A stretch of DNA of 64,000 bases, taken from Eutreptiella sp. 'Long Island Sound 2002' (lineage: Eukaryota > Euglenozoa > Euglenophyceae > Eutreptiales > Eutreptiaceae). Under the pieces are notes generated by a model, which ran no database searches, was not told where the DNA came from, and worked only from the letters and a program-made list of their open reading frames with translations. Location of the stretch: the NCBI GenBank assembly GCA_964036045.1, contig OZ038392.1:27396663-27460662 (forward strand). Reading direction: 5' to 3'. Below, piece after piece: positions 52,366 through 62,243 of the stretch. The translations under genes and the position numbers were made by a program. Within the stretch, counting starts at the first letter, position 1. Each line of letters opens with the position of its first letter.

Positions 52366-54451
52366 GTCGAGGAGGACAAGGCAAGAATTGCCAACCCACG
52401 CGGATGGCCGGTCTCGAAGGACGACTTACGCTCTTTGAAGGAGGACATTGAGCTCCGAATCTTCCAAATATCTGAGGAGCAACAAGAGTTAGAACTCAAG
52501 GACAGATGGAAGAGCCATTACAACCAGTTCACGGGCAGGAGTGTTGACGGAGATGAAACAGATTTGTTCTACCAATATCTGGATGACGACCGCTTTATCG
52601 TGGATGGCAATGACTTTTATCTGGATGTCTGGGCCCTACTCAGTGAGTGTTACTCAGTATCCAGGGATGAGTATGGGAAATCAAATTTGGCAGCCGCAGA
52701 CGATTTCGAGGAGAAGATCAAAAATTTGCCTTCCAAAATTCAAGAAGTCCTACGTCGAAGGAAGGTTGCTTTTGGGCCGTTGATGGCGCATGGTTCATGT
52801 GAGAAGTTGGTTACCATGGATTTGGAATTTATGGATGAGCACAAGAATACCACAGTGCGTTCAAAGCCATTTCCAGCTAGCAAGGCCGACAGTGAGGAGA
52901 AAATGCGTCAAATCACCGAATGCATTGCAGCCGACCTCGCGGAAAAATATGAGCAAGCAGAGTATCCAAAACACTGCTCTCCATGCTTCTTGGTAGACAA
53001 ACCAGGGAGCAATGCAAAAAGACTGGTTGTCCATTACGGGAAGTTGAACAAACTCACGAAAAAACATTCAGGGAGTCTACCAAGTTTGGAACAGGCGCTG
53101 GAAAGAGCTGCTCATTGCCGTTTCAAATCCAAATTGGATAAGCGTCTATAAGGATCTGTCAGCACTTATCGCTCCTAATGGTCAAGTGTTCAAACGGAAA
53201 GGTATGCCGTTTGGGTTGACGAATGCTCCGGCAACCTTCCAGGAGCTCATGAACCAGGTCATGGCCCGTATAAAGCTGAAACCTACGGTGCAGGCACTAC
53301 TGAAAATAGCGGCAGTTATTGAGGTCTATATAGATGATGTTCTAATGGGGACCGATGACACTGATGACCATTTACATTTGGTGGAGGAGTTTTGACGCAC
53401 TTGTGAAGAATGCAATACCCGCGTGAAGTTGGAAAAATGTGAATTCATGCAGGAGGAAATTGAATATTTGGGTTTCCAAGTTGGATCGAGATGATGGCGA
53501 CCTGTGAAGGAAAACGTTGCCCAAATTTTGAAGGCTTCTATTCGTGATGACAAGACCGGTCGCATCAAGGACATTAGAGCTCTCCCCGGATCCTGTAATT
53601 TTTACAGGAGGCACAGCCCCACTTTCACGTACAGTAGCCACCTTCTCACGGACTTGACCAAGAAGACTGTACCTTGGAAGTGGACACCAGAGCATGAAGC
53701 TCAGTTTCAGCAGATCAAGGAAAAGCTGAGTTCACTGAGGCTGTTGGACACACCTGCACGTGATCGCAAGTTCGTGGTCATCACTGATGCTTCTCTTCTG
53801 GGAGGCGGAGGTACACTTCTGCAGTGGCAACGAATTCCAGGAGCAGCTGCAAGGAGAATAGCGGATGAACTGAGGACAGTCGGAGTCAATCGTGACGGCT
53901 CACTCAAGCACAACTACGATTCGCAGGAATTCCATCTGGTACCCATTGGCGACTGGAACTGGAAATGGTCCTCAACTAGAGCTAACTACAGCACGTATGA
54001 ACGTGAATTACTCTCTGGAATGTTGCTTATCTCTGGACAAAGCCGACTGTTTGGCAGTAGTTCCGTGGTGTGGTTATGTGATCAGGAGTCCACGGGGACG
54101 TTTCTCAAGGGGGCCCCTCCTGAAAACCGAAAGCCCAGACGTTGGTGGACGTTTCTGGCTCAGCTGAAGCTCAACATCTACAGGGTACAGGGTCTGAAAA
54201 ATGAGCTATGTGATTGGCTCTCACGTGAAAATTTCGATGAGAAAATTTCTGCAAGCTCTGAAGCTCTCTCTCGAGAAGCTTTTCAGAAAATGGATGTCCA
54301 TTTGGTTTTTACTATGTGTTTGGTGTCAGACAACCCCCCAAAACCCCCGCCTATGTCCTCCACTACTCATCCTGTACCCCCCCCTCTTCAGGTCACAAAC
54401 TGTACTTTGTTTTCCACAACAAGTCCTCATGCCAAGTTCCCCAAAACTTGA
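52366..54451 (+). pseudogene. Ty3/gypsy RT-RNase H fragment, inactivated
   Basis: It follows the endonuclease in the same frame (VEEDKARIANPRGWPVSKDD). RT: HCSPCFLVDKPGSNAKRLVV, then KSKLDKR and a deletion with frame change at about 53145-53160, then NGQVFKRKGMPFGLTNAPAT and VYIDDVLMG (Y-I-D-D) near 53325. TGA codons at 53393-53395 and 53492-53494 break the frame; the second stands beside Trp in SR(stop)WRPV. RNase H follows: VVITDASLLGGGGTLLQW, NYSTYERELLSGML and VVWLCDQESTGTF. Integrase is absent; coding text fades after about 54330. Not functional. Confidence 0.75.
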
Positions 54452-56177
54452 AATCTTTGGGAAACTTCAGGGGACTAGGCGCATTTTTTTTGGTTTTTTG
54501 CGTCAATCGATGGGGAATGAAAATCCCTTCATATTTGTGGGCGAATTTCCGTGAAATTCGCAAACGTACAGGACCTGGATTTTGGCTTCGGCGCCTGCGT
54601 GAACCGGCCTCGCGCCAGTTCGCGCAACTACCGCCAGTTGGCGCCCGTGCGACCAAAATCGCGAAACCATGAACTGGCCTTTACGGAAATTTAACAAAGG
54701 CCAGCGACAGTGATTCGACTTCACTGTTGCTTCATTCAGTGTCATAATTATACAGTGGAATCAAAAAACCGCGAAGCGGTGAGGTAAAAATCGAAAACTG
54801 GGCATCGACATGATGCCCAGGCAAAAGAAGATGCTGAGTAGGTCAAGGTGCCTCGCTGGCACCTTACGGTGCCTTTCTTTCCCCTTGCCCCTCATTTGAC
54901 TAGTCATGGCACAGTGGTTTTACATGGCTCCAACCAGGTCTATACAGAGCCTTGAAAACCACCCTGTCATGAGGTCACTTTACAGGCTAACAGTAAAAAG
55001 GCTATGAGGAGTTAGACCTTGAAGTCTTCTCTTATGTTTCAATGGTGCTCTCTACTTTACGTTGAGCATTTACTTGAAGCTTACTGGTACATAGGCTCAC
55101 TATTTTGAATTTTACCAGGAATTTTGTCAAGAATTCCTAATTTCATGAGGTCACTTCAGGTCCATGGCAAACCTAGGCCACAGGTCAGCTTTGGGCCAGC
55201 TTTTTGTCCATGGCCTACCAACAGTGTCTATAGGTCATATTCGGGTCATTGGACTCTTGGTCAATCCTTGAGGGATTTGTCCAAGTCCACATGTCACTTC
55301 AATTTTGCCTTGAATCCTGTGTGTAAAACCTGCTCATGGAACCTTTTTGAGGTTAGTAAAAATGACCTCAAAAAGTGTGTACTGGAGATTGCTGCTTTGC
55401 TCCAAAGCCAGGGAGAGGTAGGGTCAGCCCTTCTGGGAAAATCAACTCCTTCCCAGATCCTTTGTGCATGCACTTTACTGGACCTTAGGCTATCACCATG
55501 TTGGATTTATTCGCATTCTCTTCTCCCTTGTTTTTCACTGTTGGGGAATTTCACCAAAGTGCGCAGCCCATCAGACTAGATACAGTGTCCTGGTATCGTT
55601 GAGATAGACCATGATATTTCGAAATCATGTTGGTGAACTGTTGCCCTTCGGGTGGTCCCACACGGATTCTTTTGAAAGCCCCCTACCGTGGCCAGGGAGC
55701 ACTTGAATGTCAGTGACCTCTGATTTCTGGTTTTTCCTGCTTGTGTGCCCTGATGCCTGCGGTAAATCTCAGGGCCCACGTTGACTTGTATCCTGCCCCT
55801 CTAGGTGTGTCAGGCTGAAGGACCTGGGTTCCCATACCTACCCTTGTTTTCGTATGGGACCCTGTCCAATTGCTCTGACTCCCTTTGTGCCATTTTGTAT
55901 TGTGTACATACTGTTTTTGTGGTTGCATGATGTATGTCTTTTCGTCCTTTTAGGTAGGAAAGGGCTACTTTTGTGATCGCTGTGCTCACTCTGAGTTTCA
56001 GCAAGGTTCAGACTTCTTGTCCAGTGCTGTGCCTTCGCTTGTGACTCGCTCGGCTCAGGGAAACGCGCCCGGACCGGCCCCGCTTACACACCAGTGGGTA
56101 AAAAAACACCGGGAGTACTATCACAAAAGTCTCCTAAGGGCTACGCCGGAGTATCTAGCCGAGAAGTGGTGCTCACA
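54452..56177. other. Non-coding interval, possibly 5' LTR/leader of the next element
   Basis: 1.7 kb with no supported ORF. It contains a hairpin cluster near 54768-54873. No second LTR copy is in the window, so LTR status cannot be tested. Confidence 0.5.
54768..54873 (+). other. Cluster of strong hairpins
   Basis: ACCGC-GAA-GCGGT (54768-54780); CTGGGCATC-GACAT-GATGCCCAG, nine perfect pairs (54798-54820); AAGGTGCC-TCGCT-GGCACCTT, eight perfect pairs (54845-54865). The 3' arm of the last can pair instead with GGTGCC at 54868-54873, giving two mutually exclusive folds. Confidence 0.6.
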
Positions 56178-56226
56178 ATGACCCCCCCAACGAAGACAAC
56201 TTCAGATTCAACATCCCCAGCCCGAC

Positions 56227-59009
56227 ATGCAGGACCTGGACCCGCGAACCGGGGAGCTCGTCCCCTCCGTGGCAGCCCCCGCCCTCCGCATTACCGGCTC
56301 CGGGCCCCATGGGTCCGACTCAACAAGCAGCTCGGGGTCCGATGGCCCGCCGCCCCCGGCGTCCCCCGTACTCGTGGACCCAGCCCCCTACGCCTTCCCT
56401 GAGTGGGCTGAGGACCCCCAGGGTGGCCGCTGGCACTTCGCTGAGGAAATCGAGCTCAGCAACGACCTAGGCCAGCGGGCCTTTCGCATGAGGTCGACCA
56501 CCTTTGAAACCGTCAACGTGCAGCAGCAATGGCAGGAACTCGATGCCTTGGCCGCCCACTACCGAGGCTTCGCCCCCGAGTCCGCCACCGTGCAGCAGGA
56601 GACCGTGGCCTTCGTGAGCGACTTGAGTGGAGTAGTCCGCTCGCTCGCCCGGCACACTAACGCCAGGCTGACCCAGGCTTGGACCGAGGGGCACACCTTG
56701 CATCACCGGGTCCGCCACCTTGATGACCAGCTTGGGCAGCTCAGTAAATCTGGGGATGAGCTCCGGGCGGAACAGCTGAGCCAACTCAGTGTCCTCACCG
56801 CCGTCCAAGCGAACACCGCGGCCGCCGTCGCCGCCGCTGCAGCCGCCCCCGACCTGGCGACCATCCAGGCGGCCATGGAGGTGGAGATCAAGCGCGCTGT
56901 GGAAGCCCAGCTGGGCCCCCTCATCCAGCGCATCAACGAGCTGGAGCAGCGAGAAGCCGAGCACCGTCGCGCTCTCCAGGGCTACGTCGACCAGCTCAAG
57001 GCCACCATGGCGTCAGCCGCCGCCGCGACCGGTTCCACCGCCGGTTCTACAACGACCCCAGCGGATCCATCCATACGCCCCCTCAAGACCAAACTGGCCA
57101 CCATGGAGGCAGAGCTGCAGCAAGTCGAGCTCACCATCAAGAACGAGCGGCGCGCCAGATCCGAGTTCAGGCACACTATACTTAATAGCATAAGCCTCAT
57201 GACGACCGCGCCCGTGACTCCAGCAAGGCCCCCTTTGGGACCCCTGCCCCCCCCCACAGATTCTGATTGCTTTGCAGATCAGGTCAGGGCCCAACGGGAA
57301 CGCCTGACCGCTTTGGAGAATCAGGTGGCAGGCTGCAATGAGCTCATAAAGGAGTTCAAGAGCCAGCTTGAGGGGCTGCAGGGTGAGGAGGGTGTTGAAG
57401 AAGGGCCCCGAGACGGTGCCTTTGCCATTCATGGGGCCCATCATCCTGTGCATACTCCAGATTTCAGTGGCCATTCTGAAATGGCTTGTCAAATTGCTGA
57501 TGTACATACTCACGTGCATGTGACGCCCCATCCCCATGTGCATGTGATCCTACAGCCGTATGTACATACACATGCGCCTTGTGCAGCCACCCATGCAGCA
57601 GAGACATCAGAATTACCGGGTTATCACCCCCCCCAAGGGCCTACAGAAATGAGACCACCAGGTTATCACCCCCCCCATGGTCCGCCAAGTGCAGAAATCA
57701 GTTTCTCTGGACCCCCCCCTGGATATGCTCATCAGCACACCCATCAGCATCAGCCATACTCCTCAACCCCCCCCAAAGCACATCATTACTGTGCCGAGAG
57801 GCGTCACCTTCAGGGACTCCACCCACGGCACTTTGATGCACGGGGAAATTTTGACCCCAGGGTAATCCTGAGATGGCCGGAGGATGAGGAACTTCCGAAG
57901 GTCGAACCAGTAGGGATTCCTCCTTGGGGTATGGCCTTTGCTGAAGTTCCTGATGACCCGGCCCCGAATCCCGTGGGGAACCCCACTACCTTCAACCAAT
58001 TCTGGGCAACCACGGGGCCAGGAGCCTATGGTCATCAGGCCACCCCCCACCTGGACCCCACATCCCTTGGGGACCTGCAGCGGGCCAACCTCCGTCCCAA
58101 GTGGGATGGAAAGGGTGAAACCGTGCACCACTACCTCCTGAAATGGAGAAGGTGGGAACGGTCAGTGGGGCGTGCCCTGGGTGAGGAGGCCCGGATTGTG
58201 GAAATCCTAGCTTCCATACCCCCGAAGATTTCCGGCCCCATTGAGGACCGCCATCTCCGCCAATGCCTCTCCTACAAGGAGGTAAAGGAGGAGGTGGAAT
58301 GGGAGGCGAGGGATAAGACCAATGTAGATCTCTTCGGGAATACCTACAAGAGTACTGTGGTGCCGGCTCATTGTACGGCATCACAACTCAGAGGGATCTT
58401 TGAGGATTTCTGCTATTTGGGCAAGAGGGTGAGGGGAGGAGTCACCCTGGAGGACGCCAGCAAGGACTGGCTGGACGCCCTCCGCCTGCACTCTGACTTG
58501 ACCCGAAAGGTCATTGCAGAGCAAACTAAGTGCGGCCGGTCATTTGACTATGTCCGGCTGTACCTGTTTGTGCAGGTCTACTTCCTGCAGCAGGAAAAAA
58601 CGAATGAGCTTCTGGCTCATCTGCGGAGGCGGCACCAGGGGTTCAAGGTGAACCAGCTGCAGGAAGGCCCCCCTGACGAGGGGTATTCCACACCGCCTGC
58701 CGGGGTCCACAACCTGCTGCAGGATCCTGAGTACCCCCCCCCTGCACAGCGAGAGAGTGACTGCCCACCAGCGTCCCCTGACGAGGAGCTGGAAATCAAT
58801 ATTTTTGGGCAAAGAGTCACCAAGGCTGGACCCCCCTGTAGTTTCTGGGGCTTCAGGGTCACAAGGTGGAGACTTGCTACCGCAAGCATCCCCACCTACG
58901 ACCGCCCGCAGGGGCCAAAAGGAGGGGCCTGAAAGAGGGACCCCCCTGCAAGGGCTGTGGCAGCACTTGGCACACCCCGCATCAGTGTTGGAAGTCCATT
59001 CACACTTGA
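56227..59009 (+). pseudogene. Gag with coiled coil, His-rich region and two zinc knuckles
   Basis: The frame is open from 56182; ATG 56227 opens MQDLDPRTGELVPS, though ATG 56178 in another frame could be the original start across a C run. The N-terminal third is acidic, the next 250 residues are Ala/Glu/Gln-rich coiled coil. Then a His-rich stretch (VHTHVHVTPHPHVHV) and PGYHPP repeats. The C-terminal half, LKWRRWERSVGRALGEEARI, has capsid-like helices. A one-base deletion near 58847 splits knuckle 1 (C-x2-C-x4-H-x4-C ending GHKVETC); knuckle 2 is CKGCGSTWHTPHQC. TGA 59007 follows another shift. Knuckles bind element RNA for packaging. Confidence 0.75.
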
Positions 59010-59053
59010 AGCCCCAGCCAAAGGAAGCTGCCAAACCCCCCCCGAAGCGAAAT

Positions 59054-59869
59054 TAGAGGCGTGAGCGGACGCCACGGGGCGTAGGCCCGCTCACAGGACG
59101 CCCAGGGTACCCCAGCCTGAGGGTTGACTGCCTGTGGGGTGAAAAATACGCGGTGCGCCTCGCGGTGGTACTCAAGGGGGATGAACAGGAGGTACTGAGA
59201 CCACCCCGATCAGCGGTAGTGGACTCAGCAGCCAGGAAAGTCCTGATCCTGCCAGGGACCTTTTTTTTGAAGTCCCTGGAGCCCCTGTCGTCGGCGCTGG
59301 ACTTTCAGTGCATCATCGACACGGGTTGTGAAGCAATAGGGGTCATCGGATATGAGTTGGTACCAGATCTGGTCCGTACAAAGGCTGACAGTCCAATACG
59401 GCTGATTTGGGCTGGATCCAATTCCCTGAAGGGAGGCACCCATTGTATACATGGGGCCCTCTTACTCCCCGTATCACACAAAGGGAAATACGTCCGAGCC
59501 CGATGTCCTGATGCAACTCTGTACATCGCTGACATTGGGCCCAGAGCCATACTGGGGTATCCCTTATTGGCTCGGTATGGTTTGGCAGTCTTCCCAGGGA
59601 AAGGGTCATTGATTTTTGAAGAGGATCTCAGTGGAGAGACCATCACTGTCACAGCCTCTGAGCCCCCACCTGGGCTGGAACTGACCCAGGTTCAGAGGCA
59701 CAACCGGATTCAGTCGGTTGTCCCATTATACTCTGTTTCTGCGCCAACGGTCACTGAGGATGGTCCTTCAGATTTCAATCGGCACGAGGGTTCAGTAATC
59801 TGTGGGAGTGGGCACCGGAAGGTTAAATGCCCTAGTCGAGCCTCACACTCGGCCTTTGGTCCCTCATGA
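59054..59869 (+). pseudogene. Aspartic protease (retropepsin-like)
   Basis: The frame passes TAG 59054-59056 and is open to TGA 59867-59869; a minor start lies at 59153. FQCIIDTGCEAIGVI at about 59300-59345 holds the D-T-G active site, and AILGYPLLARYGLAVFP at about 59550-59600 the I-L-G strand. Retropepsins act as dimers to cut the polyprotein. The D-T-G is intact here, unlike D-L-G in the 3727 element. Downstream the true frame moves to 59802-60824. Confidence 0.75.
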
Positions 59870-60824
59870 AGGGGTCCACTCCGGCACAGATCAATCTGCC
59901 TTCGTCGATGGGTGCCATGTCCCTGCCTCCGCGGGATACCTTTGCGCTCCACAAACGCACGACGCAAGTGGTGCCGGCGAGAGGGCACAGGGCAGCCTGG
60001 GTACTTCTGTGCCTTGGTCTGAACGGTTCAACAGTCCGTCGCCCACCATTGATACCCTGACCTATTCTGAAGTGACAGCACCTCATGCGACAGTTGACAC
60101 TACACACACAATCTTGAACACACAATCTGTACCTCAGGAAATGATGGAGAGGCCTTCACAGGTTCTACTCTCACCGGCAGGGACCAGCTGTGGAAGCGGT
60201 CCTGATGCCCAGGTCATACCCTCGACCATCATCCCCATTACACCTGAGTTGCAGGGCAGTTTGTTGACGCCGAGTTCTGCAGGATTACAGCCTGAGCAGA
60301 ACTTGAGAGAGGACCCATCGGCGGTCCACAAACTGACCGGGGCTGCCTTCAAAGGCAGTGACCCAGAATCTCAGTCCACAGGATGGGATTACCATAAGTT
60401 AGTGTCAGTTGTACTTGCCCTGTCCGGGAGTATAGCCGCCCAGGCTGGGATTCACCAGAATTCCAGAGGGTGGATTGAAAAAGATACTCCCCCTGCTTCA
60501 GCGCCAACAAGGGGCGACCCGCAGCTGGTGGACGCCCTATGCATCATGACATCCCTCTTGGCTGGCTTGTGCCATCAGGCTAAGGCACCCCACTCCGTCC
60601 AGCCAGAAAAGCATTCAGCATGGCCTGAAGTGCCAACGACTGGTGAGCCCATCGGGTTGCACCTGAGGGTCCCGGCAGCTGGTACAGACTGGGACCAGAG
60701 GCGATGGTCGACGAAACTCTTTCCTCCCTTTTTCCTACCCCCACTGTACTTCCTTCCCCTGATATCCGGCAAGAGCCGTCCGATCAAGGTCCTGCCGCCC
60801 AGTTGCAAGTCTCTGGGGACTTGA
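59802..60824 (+). pseudogene. Linker between protease and shared domain, part 1
   Basis: A 340-codon frame with balanced polar text, such as IIPITPELQGSLLTPSSAG and YHKLVSVVLALSGSIAAQAG. It has no known domain. The last 40 codons (FFLPPLYFLPLI) are probably out of frame; the next frame takes over near 60704. Confidence 0.45.
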
Positions 60825-61618
60825 CCAAGATGACCGCGATCTTCGCCGAGGATTGGCTGGACATCGGCGACCATGAACTCTCAGGAGTCCGGTCGATTGA
60901 TCTCCACGATCAGGATTTCGAATCCTGTTCGGGTGATGAAGGTTTCTTGGGTTTCGATCCGCCCGATGAGTTCATGGGCCGGTTCGGATACTCAAAGGAC
61001 CACGGGGGTGTGGAATTTGGTGCCATGAACATTAGTGTCATGGACCTGCAGGACCCACAGGACAAAGCCCCCATGGCAAGTCCAGCCCCCACCGGGGTTT
61101 CTCAGGAGATCCCGCTGATACGACCCCGACAGTCCGCTGGGATACCGCGGAAACTGAGGCGGCCAGGCATATTCAAGAATGAAAGATACGACCTGCGCCC
61201 GCTATGGCTCGAAAAGTTGTGTGAATGGGCTTGAAGAGCTTTGGGGACTACCGAGCCCTTCCAGCGCACACTCAGCCCCTTTGACCGCCTCGGGACTGTG
61301 TGTGGAGTGCGTGAGAAGGGTCAACAGTGGCGTGAGTGGGGTCAGGGACGTCGGGGAAGAAGAGTGAAGAAGCGAAATCGGACTGGACTCTCACCTCCCC
61401 GTAAGACCAAGAAGGCACCAAAAGGGTATATGTGCCCTTGGGGAGGGGAGCATCATACTTTGGTTTTGTTCCTGCCAGCTCGTGAGCTGCCGAAAACGGT
61501 GCAAAAGGTCATATGGGAAGGGGGTAAGGGGGTTATAGTGGTACCAGTCCGAAAGAGAGAGAAGTGGTTTTGGAGTTTAGGGGAGATTGCAGAGTATTTT
61601 TTGGGATGGGAAGGGTAA
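60704..61618 (+). pseudogene. Acidic linker and VVPV/WFWSLGE domain
   Basis: One frame with a TGA at 61232-61234. The first part is acidic (FAEDWLDIGDHELSG, FDPPDEFMGRFGYSKD). After the TGA comes a basic tract and then PKTVQKVIWEGGKGVIVVPV and KREKWFWSLGEIAEYF at about 61490-61600, which matches by eye the C-terminal domain of the 3727-10927 element. TAA 61616 ends the frame after a shift near 61590. Function unknown. Confidence 0.6.
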
Positions 61619-62243
61619 AAATCTCTCTCAGGAGGGTCACCTGCAGTACCGGGCTGTACTTTTCGATGCACTTGGTATTGAGCAAGAGGGACTGAACCAG
61701 ACCAGCTGGAAACAGCCCTTGGGTGATCCTGACCTCAAAAAGGTCCTCCATCAGGGAGCCTGGCGTCCTGAGGGTACCACTGCAGCCCCGGGCCTCGGCA
61801 AGAGACCCGTGGGCATGAAGCGCCGGAACTGGAATGTCCTGGCACTGAAGAGGGCCAAGGAAGGGTATGGCCCCCCTGACTTGCCCGACATTGATTTGAT
61901 TTATCCTGCATTCCACAAGCCCAGCTCACAGGACGACAGAAATGACCCCAATCGGCGATCCGAAGTGGAGTCATTGTCGCGGGACAGCCCTGCTGCCCCG
62001 AAACTCACCCTGAATCACCGCGAGAAGGTAGAGGCCTCCGTCTCCAGCCAGAAAGTGGTACATTGGAGGATTGACCCCGTTGGCACTGAGACTACCAATT
62101 GGGTCGATCACAGGACCCCCCCCCCAGCAACTCTTCAACTGGAGAACTCGGTCAGTGCGTTCCGTCCCAGAGGCCGATGCCAAGGAGTTCTCAGACCCCC
62201 ATCTTCAGAAGATGGTGGAGTCGTACCGCAAAAAGCTCCTTGA
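61587..62243 (+). pseudogene. Region between shared domain and RT
   Basis: The frame continues the shared domain (FWDGKGKNLSQEGHLQYRAV) and then covers a basic, Pro-rich linker including KRPVGMKRRNWNVLALKRAK. A run of nine C near 62117 marks the shift into the RT frame; text after it in this frame is shadow. It ends TGA 62241. Confidence 0.5.

Noticed and set aside
55124-55579. 151-codon plus-strand frame in the interval before the Ty3 element
   Set aside because: Composition is Leu/Ser/Cys-rich without any motif; likely chance in T-rich DNA.
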